64,000 nucleotides of DNA from Stenogyne calaminthoides. Lineage: Eukaryota > Streptophyta > Magnoliopsida > Lamiales > Lamiaceae. The stretch's first letter is position 1. Each line of letters starts with the position of its first letter. The stretch is taken from the NCBI GenBank assembly GCA_037126765.1, contig JBBCBC010000024.1:20371554-20435553 (forward strand), read 5' to 3'. Made by a program: the position numbers and the translations under genes. Under the pieces are notes generated by a model. The model was not told the origin of the DNA and searched no databases. It worked only from the letters and a program-made list of their open reading frames with translations. Positions 21,585-33,299 of this stretch are shown here, piece after piece.

Positions 21585-21742
21585 TGTAGAGAATAAATTA
21601 TCTCCTCAGTTGAGGGATCGCAAATTATTATTCCACTATATATAATGTACAAGATAAGGAGAAGAGAGAAATAACATGAAATAATTAATTTCCAATTGAT
21701 ATTTACATATCTTCTAGAGGCTTCTCTTCTTTATCCTCAGCA
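21585..21742 (-). repeat. 5' LTR of Copia C (158 bp)
   Basis: TGTAGAGAATAAATT to CTCAGCA, bounded on the left by the primer-binding site. The very short LTR agrees with the Ale/Retrofit-like gag and pol at 6627-9595. The right border is inferred from the CA end only. Confidence 0.6.
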
Positions 21743-21749
21743 GATGGTA

Positions 21750-22945
21750 TTTGTGACGGTCAACGAGTTTAGCGACAGATTAGGTAACCATCGGTAAATG
21801 TGACGGTTTCCTAGAACCGTTGCAAATAGCAACAATTTTTGTAACGGTCCTTACGAAGCGGGTCACGTCGGGTTGATTTGCAATGGTTTGAACCGTCGCT
21901 AAATTGCACGAAACATGAAATGTCTCGTCGGTTGGGCCACCGCCCTTTTGTGACGATAACCGCACTTTTGCGACGGTTTTATTAATACGTCACTAATTCT
22001 TTCATTATATAAACCTAGGCAGTGGACGATTTTTTTTCCGCATAAATCGTCATCGTTGCCGTCTTTGTCCATCGGATAACAAACAAGTCGTGCATGCCAA
22101 CGAGTCCATCCCTCCGCGTTCTTCAATTTAACGGTAAATTTTTCAATTTTTACCCGTTTATTTTTTGTTTTGTATATATTCTTTATTTGCATGTTCGTAC
22201 GTATATACATGTAATTTGATATTAATGTTTATTTATTTTAGTTGATAGATTGATGATTGATTGAGGTTTAGAAATGTTTTAATTTGATGTAATTCGTTTT
22301 AAATTGATGATAAATTGAAGTTTATGAATTTGTTAGATATATTATATTTTAATTTAATAAATTAATAGACTTAATTAATTACAATAGTTGATTAATTGAT
22401 GTTAGATGTTAGAATTATTAGATTGTTGGTTGACTGGGAAATGAGTTTGGCCCAATTTAGTTGAGACTCTGCCGAAATTTATTTAATTAATTATTTAGTA
22501 AAGTATGTTTAGGAATTTTGTTAGATATATTATGATTTAGTGATATATGTTTAAATTGTTAGATGTTGGTTGACTAGGAGATTAGTTTGACTCAATTCAG
22601 TTGAAATTCTGTCAAAATTTCATAAAAAATTATTTCAATTAACAGTAACACTTAAAGAACGCGGAGGGATGGACTTGTGTATTAAACATTTTTGTGACGT
22701 CATCACCGCCTTGAACACATCTACAACATTTTCAGTTAACAGTATTAGTGATTTTAACTTAACAATAAGACTTGCTTATTATCGAATTAATAAAATTAAT
22801 TCGAAAAAAATGAAATTTTCAGAAAAAAAATTGTGGCGCGAATTTGCGACGGTTTATAGAACTGTCGCAAATTGTGGCGCGAATTTGCGACGAACAATTT
22901 TTGGTGGAATTTTGCGACTGTTTGCTGAACCGTCGCAAATTCCAC
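21750..22945. repeat. CACTA-type subterminal repeats with an internal inverted repeat
   Basis: Multiple direct and inverted copies of GTGACGGT, GCGACGGTT and GAACCGTCGC, e.g. 21755, 21809, 21971, 22843, 22876, 22935. An exact 21-bp inverted repeat lies at 22103-22123 and 22655-22675 (right copy AAGAACGCGGAGGGATGGAC plus T). Such arrays bind the CACTA accessory protein in characterised elements. A TATATAAA at about 22014 may be its promoter. Confidence 0.65.
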
Positions 22946-23394
22946 TTTGAAAAACGACCACGATCTCATTTTTTGCTCATTCTCGTCTCAACATCCAAAA
23001 ATCTCCTAAAAAATATCAAACATTGTGTAGAATGTTGTGAAGCTCATTTTTTAAGTGATTGTTGCTACCGGAGTCGTATCATAGTTGAGGCCGATTTCAT
23101 CGTACATTTTCGCATTTCTACCATTTAAATTTATTGTTATATAGTTTGATTAGTTTTTAGTATTTGATTAGTTCGTTAATTATTTGACAAACATGATAGA
23201 TAATTAATGTTGAATTAATATTGTGATAGATAGTTATTTGATACATATATTGAATTAATATTGTTTGATAGAAGATATAATTATTTGGATAGAGCTTAAT
23301 ATACAGACGAAACTTTATCTAATTTTTTTGTAGAATTGACATGCTAATATGATTTGAAACAAATGCAATATTCGAATCGTCAATGGATGTACTC

Positions 23395-25716
23395 TGTAAC
23401 ACCCCGTTCCAAAACTAATAAAAGATCTTTTTAAAATAAATATTTATGTGTGCTTTCATTTTCCCAAATTAATTTTAGAGCATGTATATTTGCTAAGACT
23501 TTATTTCAGGGAAACAAACGAGAGTTTTGAGCCAGAGCACTCCTAACATTTTAAGAAAATGAAATATTTAAATCAAGCTTTTATCATAAGATATTAAATA
23601 AAAATATTCGAAGAAACAGATATATAATAAATTAAGGTTTTTGGTATAAAAATAAAAACTTAACGAATAATAAAAACGACGATGAAAAATCTACTTCGTC
23701 TAACTAAATTAGAATTTTTGAAGAACTTTAAGAAAATTTTAAATTTTAATTAAATAATTATCGTTCTGAAACGTGACAATTCAATTGCTAAAAATCCTAA
23801 ACAATTAATTCTAACTAAACCAAAAATTTTAATTAGCGAAATTACAAGCTTATAATACAAATATGGGGTGGGATTAATACCTAATAGTAATAAATATCAC
23901 ACTAAACAAATATCTTCTTAAAAGTTAAAAGCTTCTTAACAACAAAAGACACTTGGTTTCAAATTGACCACCACTTGTCTTCACTATTCTAAAAGCAATT
24001 AGCTCATAAAAATTAAAGATTAATTCCTTTCTTCCAAGCAAACACCCAACGCCTCTTCCCTACTATAAATACCCCTCACTTCCAACAAATTTCTCCTGGT
24101 AAGAATTCCTTTTCATGTCAAAACGCTGCCCAAAAATCAACCCCAACTCCACAAGAGAAACCATAGAAAAACACAACATTCATCACCTCTTTTCATCTTC
24201 ATCAGCAAGAAAGAAAAGTTTTCCTTCAAGCCCCTGTTCATGTTCATCTTTGGGTTCAAAGGTAATAATCTTCAATTCTTCTCACTTGTTCAATCAAAGA
24301 AAACATCTCTTCTCCTATATTAGAATTCACTCTTCATTCTTTCTTTGAAAATACAAGCAAGTTGACATCATCTAAAGCTTACTCGAGGGGCTCCAAGCTG
24401 TTAAAAACCTGGGTGTTCGAAGCTACTTACAAAAATCAAGAGAAAAGAACAACAAAGGTAACCGCTAAACTCGATTAAAAAATTATGCTCGTATAATCTT
24501 CGGTGAAGTCTTTGGGTGCTTAAACGTGTTAGTATTTGCTAGATTATGACTTCTACGTGTTTTCTGAAGTACGTTCTTCATGTGCATGATTTTAGTTTTC
24601 GTTTATAGTAATGTTATGCTGCCGAAATTTACACTAAAAATGCTAAGTTGAAACCTTGAAATCGTGTTTGATTGGTTTTCGGTGACGCCGTTGAATGCTC
24701 CGTTACATTGAAACTTGTTGTTTTAAAACACCTATGTAGTCTCGAAATTTGATTTTAGTAATGTTATGCTGTCCGATTTTATGCTCAAACATGTCAACCT
24801 GGTTTTTGAAAGCCGAAAATTCAGTTTAAATATTAATGTTTAGAAACTGATAACTTTTAAACGAAAAACGTTTTGGATGTAAAACCAACGTGATAACGAT
24901 ATTCATTCGGTGAAATATCTGTGTAAAGAAATTGGCATATTTTGAATGGTTAAATTGAAAGATATGGGCTGTGGAAGTTGGCCTTTTTGAGACACTAACT
25001 TTCGGAAAAATGTTAAAACTGAAATTGAAACTTTTGAAAAAACTAAATGGTTGGTAAAATAAATTATTTGGATGAATTTCTTTCACAAACCATATGTGTT
25101 TTATTTCTCCTTTTATACCACCAAACTTAAGTCCTTTAGGACCTCTTTTTTAGTAATAACATATTTTTAATTTAGAGAATTTTTCCAAACACTATAAACA
25201 TGACGTTTGTAGAAAATCTAAAAATGTTGTCCTAAAGTGTAACAAGTCATAAACATGCTCCTCAAAATTTTATAAGATTTTGACTTATAAATAAAGAGGG
25301 ATGAATTTTTTAAGTTTATATTGTGAAACTAAGGAACAACCAGACTTCTTTATTTTCTGGAACTTTTTTACATACGATTTCTTTTTATAAAAATCATATT
25401 CAAATGCTAAATGCTTTTATCTGCCTTTTTGAATTATCACATATTTTAAGTACTAAATAAATAATTTTACAAAATTATTTTCTAAAACTGTATCAAGCTG
25501 AAATTAGAACTTAAAGCTTTATCTTGCAAGCAATAATTTTGGGACATCGTTAATAAGCTCCAATAGCCGTTTTTAGTAAAAAAAACTGATAAATATTACG
25601 AGTAAAAGGAACCCTGAGAAAAGTGCCTAACATCCTGTATAGATTTACGAATAATTTACTTCAATAAAAAATAATTAACGAAGAGGACATGAAAATATTG
25701 TACTAGGTGAAGTGTT
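23395..25716 (+). mobile_element. Probable solo LTR (chromovirus-like) inside CACTA 1
   Basis: Starts TGTAACACCCCGTTCC, the usual opening of Tekay/Del-type Gypsy LTRs. TACTC lies immediately before it (23390-23394) and again at 25717-25721, a candidate 5-bp duplication. The right end reads GTGT before TACTC, so the expected terminal TACA seems deleted, and the right border is therefore uncertain. A TATAAATA at 24064-24071 with a CA-rich leader downstream fits an LTR promoter. No coding region is recognised. Confidence 0.5.
24064..24071 (+). promoter_or_regulatory. TATA box in the solo LTR
   Basis: TATAAATACCCC, 670 bp into the LTR, followed about 50 bp on by an A/C-rich leader. Position and context fit an LTR promoter. 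Confidence 0.45.
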
Positions 25717-25721
25717 ACTCG

Positions 25722-26225
25722 GATCAAAACTCGGACGATCACCGCTACGCTTGAACTCTCGAAACCGATTTCAAGTCTTATATTTTTCTTAAATTTAACG
25801 AGGTGGGTGTCATTACTATATTGTCTTGAATGTTATATGGATTGTTGGTGTATTATGAACTGAATTGAAGAAGAATTTACGATGTATCGAGAAATCAGAA
25901 CTTCACGATGAAGGTTGTTGTATTGTGGACGATCAGCGACTATCTCGCGTATTCCATGTTGTCTTGGTGGATGACAACTGGGAAACAAGCATGTCCGTAA
26001 TGCACTATTTTTTGAAGTTTTCAGTCTTCCGCTTAGCAGAAAGGTTTCATGGTTTGACAACTATCGGATTTTTTTACCAGATAATCATTCTTTTCGGAGA
26101 AATAAATTTCATTCACCAAGAAAAAAATTGTTGCAAACCATGCATTGTGCACTCGGTCAGACATTTTTTAAATTAGTTGTGTTGATTAATAATTTTCTAT
26201 CTATATATGAAAAGTTAATTAATAA
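25722..26225 (+). other. CACTA 1 interior, unrecognised
   Basis: AT-rich. Contains a 103-residue open frame (25865-26176) with no recognisable motif and an intron-like segment ending ...TTCGTACAG at about 26250, just before the transposase. It may be decayed transposase 5' coding sequence. Confidence 0.35.
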
Positions 26226-27006
26226 ACATACATCTCTTTGCATTCGTACAGGCAAACAATTGTTACTTGAAATTAATCGGACGAGAATGATGAAATTAAC
26301 AAAAGATCATGCATAGACGCATAGTAAAATGGTACAAGATGGCTGGAAGAAAAATAGTATTTTTTGGGACTTGTCCTACTGGAGCTCACTTTTGATTCGG
26401 AACAACTTAGATGTGATGCACATCGAAAAGAATATATTTGGTAATGTGTTCCACACAATCAGGAATACAGAGGCTAAGATAAAAGACACTTCAAAGTCCC
26501 GCGATGAGGTAAACAGGATGTAGTTTCCTGAAAAATGATGAGAATACAGGAAAATTTTCTGAAGCCGCTTACACACTTAATAAGAATCACAGACTGACAC
26601 TATGTAAGTGGATTGAAGAGTTGAACTTTATGTATGACTATGTCTCAAATTTTAGTTGTTGTGAAAACACATCAAACGGGAAGGTGTCTGGTATGAAAGC
26701 CATGATTGTCATGTGTTTATGCAGTGACTGTTACCGATTGTAGTCCAGGAATTTATTCTGAACATTGTCTGGAGTGCTATAAATGAATTGAGTCTATTCT
26801 TCAAGAATTTAACATCAACAATGATTACAGTTGATGACATGATCCGTTTGGAGAAAGACATTCCAGTTATTTTATGTAAGTTGGAGAGCATTTCTCCCCC
26901 ACCTTTTTTGTTTCGATGGAGCACTTACTGGTACACTTAGCATATGAAGCCAAAATTATTGATCCAGTGCAATGCAGGGGGATGTATCCATATGAGAGAT
27001 AAATTT

Positions 27007-27042
<36 letters not shown>

Positions 27043-27370
27043 GTAATTATTTTATTATTTCTATGTATTAAATTGAACTATACACTTTATTATATCTAGA
27101 TATCTCCATAATTTCAAGTTCAATGTTAAACAAAAGGTAAATGTTGAAGCATCGATTGTTAATGTCTATTTGAGTGAGGTGGTTACATCATTTTGTTCTT
27201 ACTATTTTGAGGATTATGTTAAAATGAGGTTGAGAAATGAGCCTTGTAATTACGATGATAGAGGCACAGATAATGCCGCTGGAGATATTGAGGGTAACTT
27301 GTCCGTATTTAAGTTTCCAGGTCGACATTTGGGAGCAAAAGATGAACGGTCCTGGTTATCCCGATAAGAG
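26226..27370 (+). pseudogene. TNP2 (CACTA) transposase, C-terminal and DUF4218 region
   Basis: Translations in shifting frames give WKKNSIFWDLSYWSSLLIRN followed by NLDVMHIEKNIFGNV (26342-26470), a signature of plant TNP2 transposases. DUF4218 follows: GKVSGMKAMIVMCL-type sequence with a frameshift (26680-26725), LLPIVVQEF, DDMIRLEKDIPVILCKLE (26835-26890), HLAYEAK and MYPYER (26935-27000). Then, after an intron-like TA-rich gap, SEVVTSFCSYYFEDYVKMRL and FKFPGRHLG (27170-27345). The protein would cut the CACTA ends. Stops and shifts make it dead. Confidence 0.88.
27013..27041. repeat. (TA)n microsatellite
   Basis: About 14 uninterrupted TA units inside an intron-like gap of the transposase remnant. 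Confidence 0.9.
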
Positions 27371-27499
27371 ACTGAAATTGCACATACATATGTGTTATTG
27401 AATTGTGATAAATTCAAACCGTACATTCAATAAGTATTTCATATATGTATCACTTAAATAAATAATATATTATTATATAATAATTAATTAATAATTGTA

Positions 27500-28152
27500 T
27501 ATTTGTTTCAATTAGGATCTATATTGTAGAGCTACACCATGAAAATCCAAACATCTCAGATCTTGTTCAAATACTATGTGAGTATTATTGAAAATAATAT
27601 TATTATATATAATAAATTAATTTATTATATGTTTACAATTATATTTAACTTAAATTACAAGGTCAGTCTCAAAACATTGAAAACTCATTTATGCGGGATC
27701 TGAGAAGAGGACCACTAGGTCGGGTCAACACATACTTTGGGTATTATGTAAATGGTTAACACATACTTTGGGTATTATGTAAATGGTTATAAATTTCATA
27801 CAGTTGAATATACATCAACCAAAACGATTATAAACAACGGTGTTTGCATTAAGATTACAAACTTCAATGGAGATACTCACTTTGGAGAACTACAAGAAGT
27901 TGTTGAAGTAGGATATCGGGGTTTCCTGAAAAGAATGTAGTGTTGTTCAAGTATGATTGGTTTGATCCATCTGATTCAGAAATAGAATTCATCCCGACTA
28001 TAAACTGGTTGATGTTCATAAAAAAAAAAAAAAAAATCTCAAGTATGATCCGTTTGTGTTCGCTGTTAAAATATCTCAATCTTCCTTCTCGTCTCCAAAA
28101 AAATGTACCAATTGAAGAAGGTGAGCATTCGTCTTCCAATGAGACACCATAG
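27500..28152 (+). pseudogene. CACTA transposase-associated DUF4216 remnant
   Basis: After a short exon-like piece (27515-27590), the segment 27660-27960 reads VNTYFGYYVNGYKFHTVEYTS, NNGVCIKITNFNGDTHFGEL and then VLFKYDWFDPSDSE (27940-27980, shifted frame). This is the DUF4216 module that follows TNP2/DUF4218 in plant CACTA proteins. A 37-bp stretch ending in GGGTATTATGTAAATGGTTA is tandemly duplicated at 27735-27787. A poly-A run at 28020 disrupts the rest. Confidence 0.8.
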
Positions 28153-28160
28153 GTATGTTC

Positions 28161-28434
28161 AACCAGTTGTGAATCCCAATCCCCTAAATAATCTTTCGAT
28201 TTTTAAGTATGAAATTTAGCTGATTAATGTGCAATATTTCAAGAAAAAGCCAATATAAAAATAGAAACACATATCATATATAATTTGCCTTAAATTTGTA
28301 CACACTTGCCATGTTACATATGTAGAAAAATTTGACTCAGCAGCTTCGGAGCAAAAATTAGGGGCACATGGCAGACACGCGGGTTAAGGAACATCGTTTT
28401 AGGCATTTTTTATCAATTTTCAGCAGTATGGAAC
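28161..28434. other. AT-rich spacer
   Basis: No gene, repeat or regulatory feature recognised. Confidence 0.5.
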
Positions 28435-29070
28435 TAGGGGTTGGAATACGTCGGTTTAGCTTCGCTCGGCTCGATTAATAAATAAGTCAGGCTCCGACTT
28501 TCTTAAAATCCTATTTATTTAAATAGCGCAGACTTAAGCTTTTCCATAGACCTTTTAAGCCCAACATATCAGCCTATTTAATTGTATATATATATATATA
28601 ATTATATAATTATAAATAATATTAATAAAATAGATAATATTTAATACTAACTACTAGTAGTAGTATATATCTAGTATGCAAATGCAAGTAACTCAACACT
28701 ATAACTATAAACTTTTATCATGCTTTAATTTTATAATGATTTAAATACCTTAACAACCATTCACTTTTACAATGATTTTTTTATTGTTTTTGATGATTTG
28801 ATGAAGCACCTAATATTATTATTTGTACACGTAAAAAATTTATAGGTGCGATTTTGAATTTTTTATAATGAATTGTATCCTTAGCCTAACCTATTTACTA
28901 AAAAGGTTTTTTAAAGGTTTTCATGACCAGCCTATTTACTAAAAAGGTCAGGCCAAGCCTAATAAAAAAGCTGATAATAGATAACACGTCAGACTTGAGC
29001 CCAAAAATAAATATCAGGCTAAGACTTTTTTATGTGAGGCCTGGTCTGGCATGACCTATTCCTGCTAATT
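28435..29070. mobile_element. Possible hAT-like non-autonomous element
   Basis: The left end reads CTAGGGGTTGGAATACGTC and the right end reads GACCTATTCCTGCTAA, an imperfect inverted pair. The interior has GGCCTGGTCTGGC and GGTCAGGCCAAGCC phrases typical of a widespread class of plant hAT-like MITEs. No clear target duplication was found. Confidence 0.4.
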
Positions 29071-30417
29071 GAGTACATATGGGACAAAATTGGAGGGGTA
29101 GATAGTTAAGAGATCATTTTAATAAAAGTGAAAAATTGTGGGATGATTTTGGTTTAAATCCCAAAACGAATTAGAATGATTGAGAAGAGAATTGAGAGCG
29201 CAACAGAGGCGATTGATAAGAAAAAGAGAATTGAAAAGAGAATGATGAATGTAGTGGTGCAGCGGCCGCCTTCAATCAAGATTAAAAACCTAATTAATAT
29301 ATTAGTGTTGAAGAAATAAAAGTTAAAAACTTAACTTAATTAAATAGATTAAAAATTTTAATTAAATAATTTTTAATGAGAATGCACGATTTTTAAAATA
29401 AAATAATCTGATCGAGTTGGCTTTACGGAGACTGGCATGATTTTGACAAATATGATGAAATAGGTTTACCAATATATAATAGTCGATAATCACTAATTCT
29501 TACATTAAAAGATAAGTGTGCTGGTAATGCGTTTAAGAAACATTGATCACAAGTTGGGGTTAAGCTTGGAAATAAGGATCCCACAAATGACCTTTACCAC
29601 TTCAAATTAAACATGATCGATTTAATTTCAAATGAGACAATTTACAATCCTTTTGCGCTTCAAAATGACGATAAAAATCAAGCTGGAAAATCATGCAAGT
29701 ACACAACCATTGTTGTTTACAATAAAAAATTTCAAAATTTAAAATATTAACTTACTGTAGAATGAAGCTCAATGTGTAATTTAAAAATGTTCTGTGGTCT
29801 GTTTCAAATAATTTCTCTTTTATTATCTTCATTTTCTTTTGTATTATAAATTCAATTTAATCACAATTTACATAGTAAATTATTATTCTTTGAGAAAGTT
29901 TAATGTGATATGACCTCATACGACATGAAGCTCCAATTTAGTAATTTCACATAATTTGACTTTTAAATATAATTCAGGTAAGGCCATATCATATATATGC
30001 CATTGAAAACTATTTTATGTATGAGACATTTTCATATAAATTTTTGTGATATTCTTATTTATTTAAAAAACTACTATTATTATTGAATAGTTTTTATTAT
30101 GGATTTTCTTTTTTAAGACTCAGTCAACTTTATATTTTTAACTGATTAGATTTAAAACTCGATCAAATTAAAATTTTTTAAACTATAAATGTAAGTTAAG
30201 AAATTATGATCTTAATCATGCCATGTGATGCTTACATATTATGTTCTTTAAATTTTTTAATGTGAACGGTAGTACCTATACTTATATATGTAACATATCA
30301 TCTATGGAGTGCTTAACCTTTTTTTTCTAAAATTATTATAAAAGTAAATAATAATGGCAGTGAAAACCATTAATTGAAGGATCTCTTGATTGACTGATCA
30401 CTTCAGATCACACGTCG
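29071..30417. other. AT-rich spacer
   Basis: No coding region with recognisable content. A NotI-type GCGGCCGC at 29262 is the only GC-rich spot. Short A/T-rich open frames have no support. Confidence 0.5.
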
Positions 30418-30789
30418 TCGATTAAATTTCTAATGAGACAACTTACAATCTTTTGCTTCACAATAACAATAAATAAATGTTATGATTAATCACTATCGAT
30501 AATAAGTGTGTACATTTTCTAAGGCTCAGAACTTCAATAACTCGATTAAATTTCTAAAGAGACAACTTACAATCTTTTTCTGCTTCGCAATAAAAATAAA
30601 TAAATGTTACGATTAATCACTATCAACAATAGGTGTGTACATTTTCTAAGGTTCAGAACTTCGTCGTCGATTAAATTTCTAATGAGACAACTTACAATCT
30701 TTTTCTGCTTCGCAATAAAAATAAATAAATGTTATGATTAATCACTATCAACAATAGGTGTGTACATTTTCTAAGGCTCAGAACTTAGG
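30418..30789. repeat. Tandem repeat, three units of about 124 bp
   Basis: Units begin TCGATTAAATTTCTAA at 30418, 30542 and 30667 (periods 124 and 125) and end AAGGCTCAGAACTT. Units two and three are the most alike. An earlier, more diverged relative of part of the unit (ATCGATTTAATTTCAAATGA) is at about 29615. Confidence 0.92.
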
Positions 30790-31087
30790 CGAGGTGGCAA
30801 TTTAAGGGTATTAAGTTTAAGCTTGGGAAAAATAGAACGTTAAAATTCTTTAACAACAAAAGTAGAACATTAATATTTTTTTTTCCAGCAAAAGTAGGGA
30901 TTAACATATTTTTTGGGTTTTGCGGAAACTCATAATCTACGGGTCTAAATTTGCATAAACTCAAATATTACAGGTTACTTTTTCCAAACTGAAACCACCT
31001 AACTTAACTTTTTCAAACTGAAACTTATTGTTCTTAATTTTTCATCCCCCATAGTTATGGGCCTAAAATACATTTTTTCCATTCAAC
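30790..31087. other. AT-rich spacer left of CACTA 2
   Basis: Nothing recognised. It ends with AAC (31085-31087), the left copy of the target duplication of the next element. Confidence 0.5.
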
Positions 31088-32383
31088 CACTACTACACAT
31101 TTGAGCTTGCACAGCTGCACTTAGACAGTCCTTTTTTCAAACAGCTCTCCAAGTAACAGCTTGGAGAGCGGTTTTATAAAAAAAAAAAAAAGACAAATTT
31201 TCAAACCATTGCCTATCTATTATTTTTGACAAATGTTTAGTAAATCATTGTCTAAGTAAACACTTGGACAACGGTTAATAATCGTTGTCTTTTTTTTTTA
31301 TATATATACATATATGAACCGAGACCTAGCTCTCAGACTTCATTAATTTCTTTCTCTCCAATTTCCTCTCCCCCCAAATCGCCGCAAAAACCGAAGACCA
31401 AATCGCCCAGCCAAATGCTTGGTTTTCCCTTCAACAAATCATGCTTGTCGCCGACTGACACGCTAGCTAGTCGTCGTCGGTCGACTTCTCCCTCCCCCCA
31501 AATCATCGCGCCCTCCCTCCTCTCCTCTGCCATCCCGCCTCCTCCCCCCCCTCCTCCCGTCGCCTCCATAACACTTAGTTGGTACAGTGGATTGTGGAAT
31601 CTTTAATTTGGCTTTGGGTATATTTGTTTCAATCTGAAATTTAATTTGTTGCTTCAATCTTAGTTTAATTTGTTTATATTATATGAAAACAATATAAAAT
31701 ATTTAAGAGCAGTTGGAGAGTCTGTGGGCGGTGGGTATATATGTGTAGGTCGAATATACATTGAATTATCCATTGAGTAATGAACCAGAAAGTTTTTATC
31801 CTTAGCTTTCAAGCTTTAGTTTTATTCATAATGACAAGTCACTTTCTAATCAAATACTATTTAAGAGCAACCTGAGGCCTCAATCTAATTGAAATAGGCC
31901 TCAACTCAAGTCGTATTTCCATTGAATTTTTCAAGCTTTAGCTTTATTCATATTATATATGTTGTTCTTGTTGTTTTTTTTTGAACCTAACTAATCTTGT
32001 TGTTTATAACACTTAGTTTTGTTTATATTATATATGTTGCTCTTGTTTTTTAAATTTGAAATATTATATTTTGCTCCATAACACTTAGTTGCTCTTGTTG
32101 TTTATATTCTTTGGTCTACTTGAAAGACAATGTCATTCAAGCCTAATACACATGTGTTCATAGTATAAAGAGTATGCTATCAACCTAAATTTTAATTTAT
32201 AAGTAGATGATCTTGAGATGTGACTTATTAGTAGATGTATCATGTATCTTTGATAGATAGTTCTTATCATGTATGAAACATCCGGTTGTGAATATTGTTT
32301 GTTTTTGTTTATTAAATATTGTTTTTTACGCTTTTACGAGGATCATGTCTCGTTTGCCATATCCCTAGAGATGATGGAGATTC

Positions 32384-33290
32384 TCGATGGAGATCATGGC
32401 GCATATGATCATGGTGCATATGATGACTTGAGAGAGTGTGACACCGATGCTCCCACCACCACTAAGCAGACTCAGGGAGAAGCGCACTTTCGGGGTATAG
32501 TTACAATGTCATCTATTAAGAGAGCTCGTAAAGAGGAAAACACTTGAGTAATTTTATTACAATTGAGCATTTGAAATCGATAAATATATTGATTGATCGT
32601 TGAACCTAATTAAATACTATGTTATTGCGCTTATCGTTCAATGAGTTTGACAGCAATAGGAAAAGAGAGTGAGTCGTTGTCCTTCTACATTGGAGCCGCG
32701 GTCGGGAGCGTGATCCTTATCGTCTTTGCCACCCAAGGATCGGGCGTAATTTCAAACCGACTCCTTTGAAGGAAAGATTATGGGACGAGCTTTACGGTAT
32801 GTTAATTATATATTTATTGAAAGTTGTAGTATGACCCTTAAATTTACTAAATTGTTATGTTATATCGCGTATAGACTACCTTGAGAGGTCTTGACCTCAC
32901 AAAAGAAAAAGCAAATATTGTCGCAAGTCGAGTAATGGCCAAGAATTTCCTGACTTGGTTGAGAAGTAACACACGAGATCCTAAACCGGTCTTTACTCGG
33001 CTAGTCCGCCTCCTGCGTGTCGAAATAATACTATGGTGGCTCCATCTTTGGGAGGAGTTTGTGAAAGCGGCTATGGAGGATGATTTCGGGTAAAATTGAT
33101 CAATGTCATTTCTCGATTTCTAAAGCCCTAAGTTTTTCAAAGTGTTTATCATATTTCTATTATCTTTGTAGGATCGAAGCAATAAAAATCGCAATCAAGT
33201 CAAGTCGATGGAGGCGCGATATCGTGGATCGAACAAAGGTTATGCGAATAAGAGAAAATATGGTGAGATCAAAATCCTAACTTTTAATTT
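32384..33290 (+). pseudogene. CACTA accessory protein, Transposase_24-like region
   Basis: The plus-strand exon-like segment around 32496-32540 reads RGIVTMSSIKRARKE. The segment at 32650-32710 reads IGKESESLSFYIGAAV, then DPYR...LKERLWDELY (32710-32795) and KANIVASRVMAKNFLTW (32900-32960). WEEFVKAAMEDDF (33050-33090) and GSNKGYANKRKYG (33225-33265) follow. This order matches the plant En/Spm Transposase_24 domain of the TnpA-type accessory protein, which binds subterminal repeats. Gaps begin with GTATG/GTGAG-like and end with AG-like junctions, so some breaks are introns, but true frameshifts also occur (e.g. near 32660). Confidence 0.7.
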
Positions 33291-33299
33291 TTTTTTATA

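Larger units (their letters stand above)
6626..21742 (-). mobile_element. Ale/Retrofit-like Copia C, oldest layer of the nest (interrupted)
   Basis: The minus-strand Copia pieces at 6626-7314, 7554-9595 and 21463-21742 belong to one element. From right to left they give a short LTR (21585-21742), primer-binding site, leader, [Athila insertion], gag, protease, integrase split by a Stowaway MITE, and the start of RT, truncated by Copia B. The gag motif HWFLRGLGSEF and the protease segment with VPHLTKNLL are like the Ale/Retrofit lineage, as is the very short LTR. All frames are broken. The 3' LTR is absent. Confidence 0.8.
21743..28160 (+). mobile_element. Decayed CACTA (En/Spm) transposon 1
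   Basis: Subterminal CGACGGTT/AACCGTCGCAAA repeats at 21750-22945, a 5' non-coding stretch, and broken TNP2-family transposase at 26226-28152 on the plus strand. This order is that of an autonomous CACTA element. Neither CACTA terminus is found. A probable solo LTR (23395-25716) splits it. Grouping the repeats and transposase in one element is an inference from order and orientation. Confidence 0.65.

Noticed and set aside
28560..28620. TA-rich stretch as a matrix attachment or origin site
   Set aside because: Simple AT-rich sequence is abundant in the window and nothing specific distinguishes it.
30418..30789. Three spaced repeats as a CRISPR-like array
   Set aside because: Units of about 124 bp are contiguous, with no alternating repeat and unique spacer, in a plant genome.
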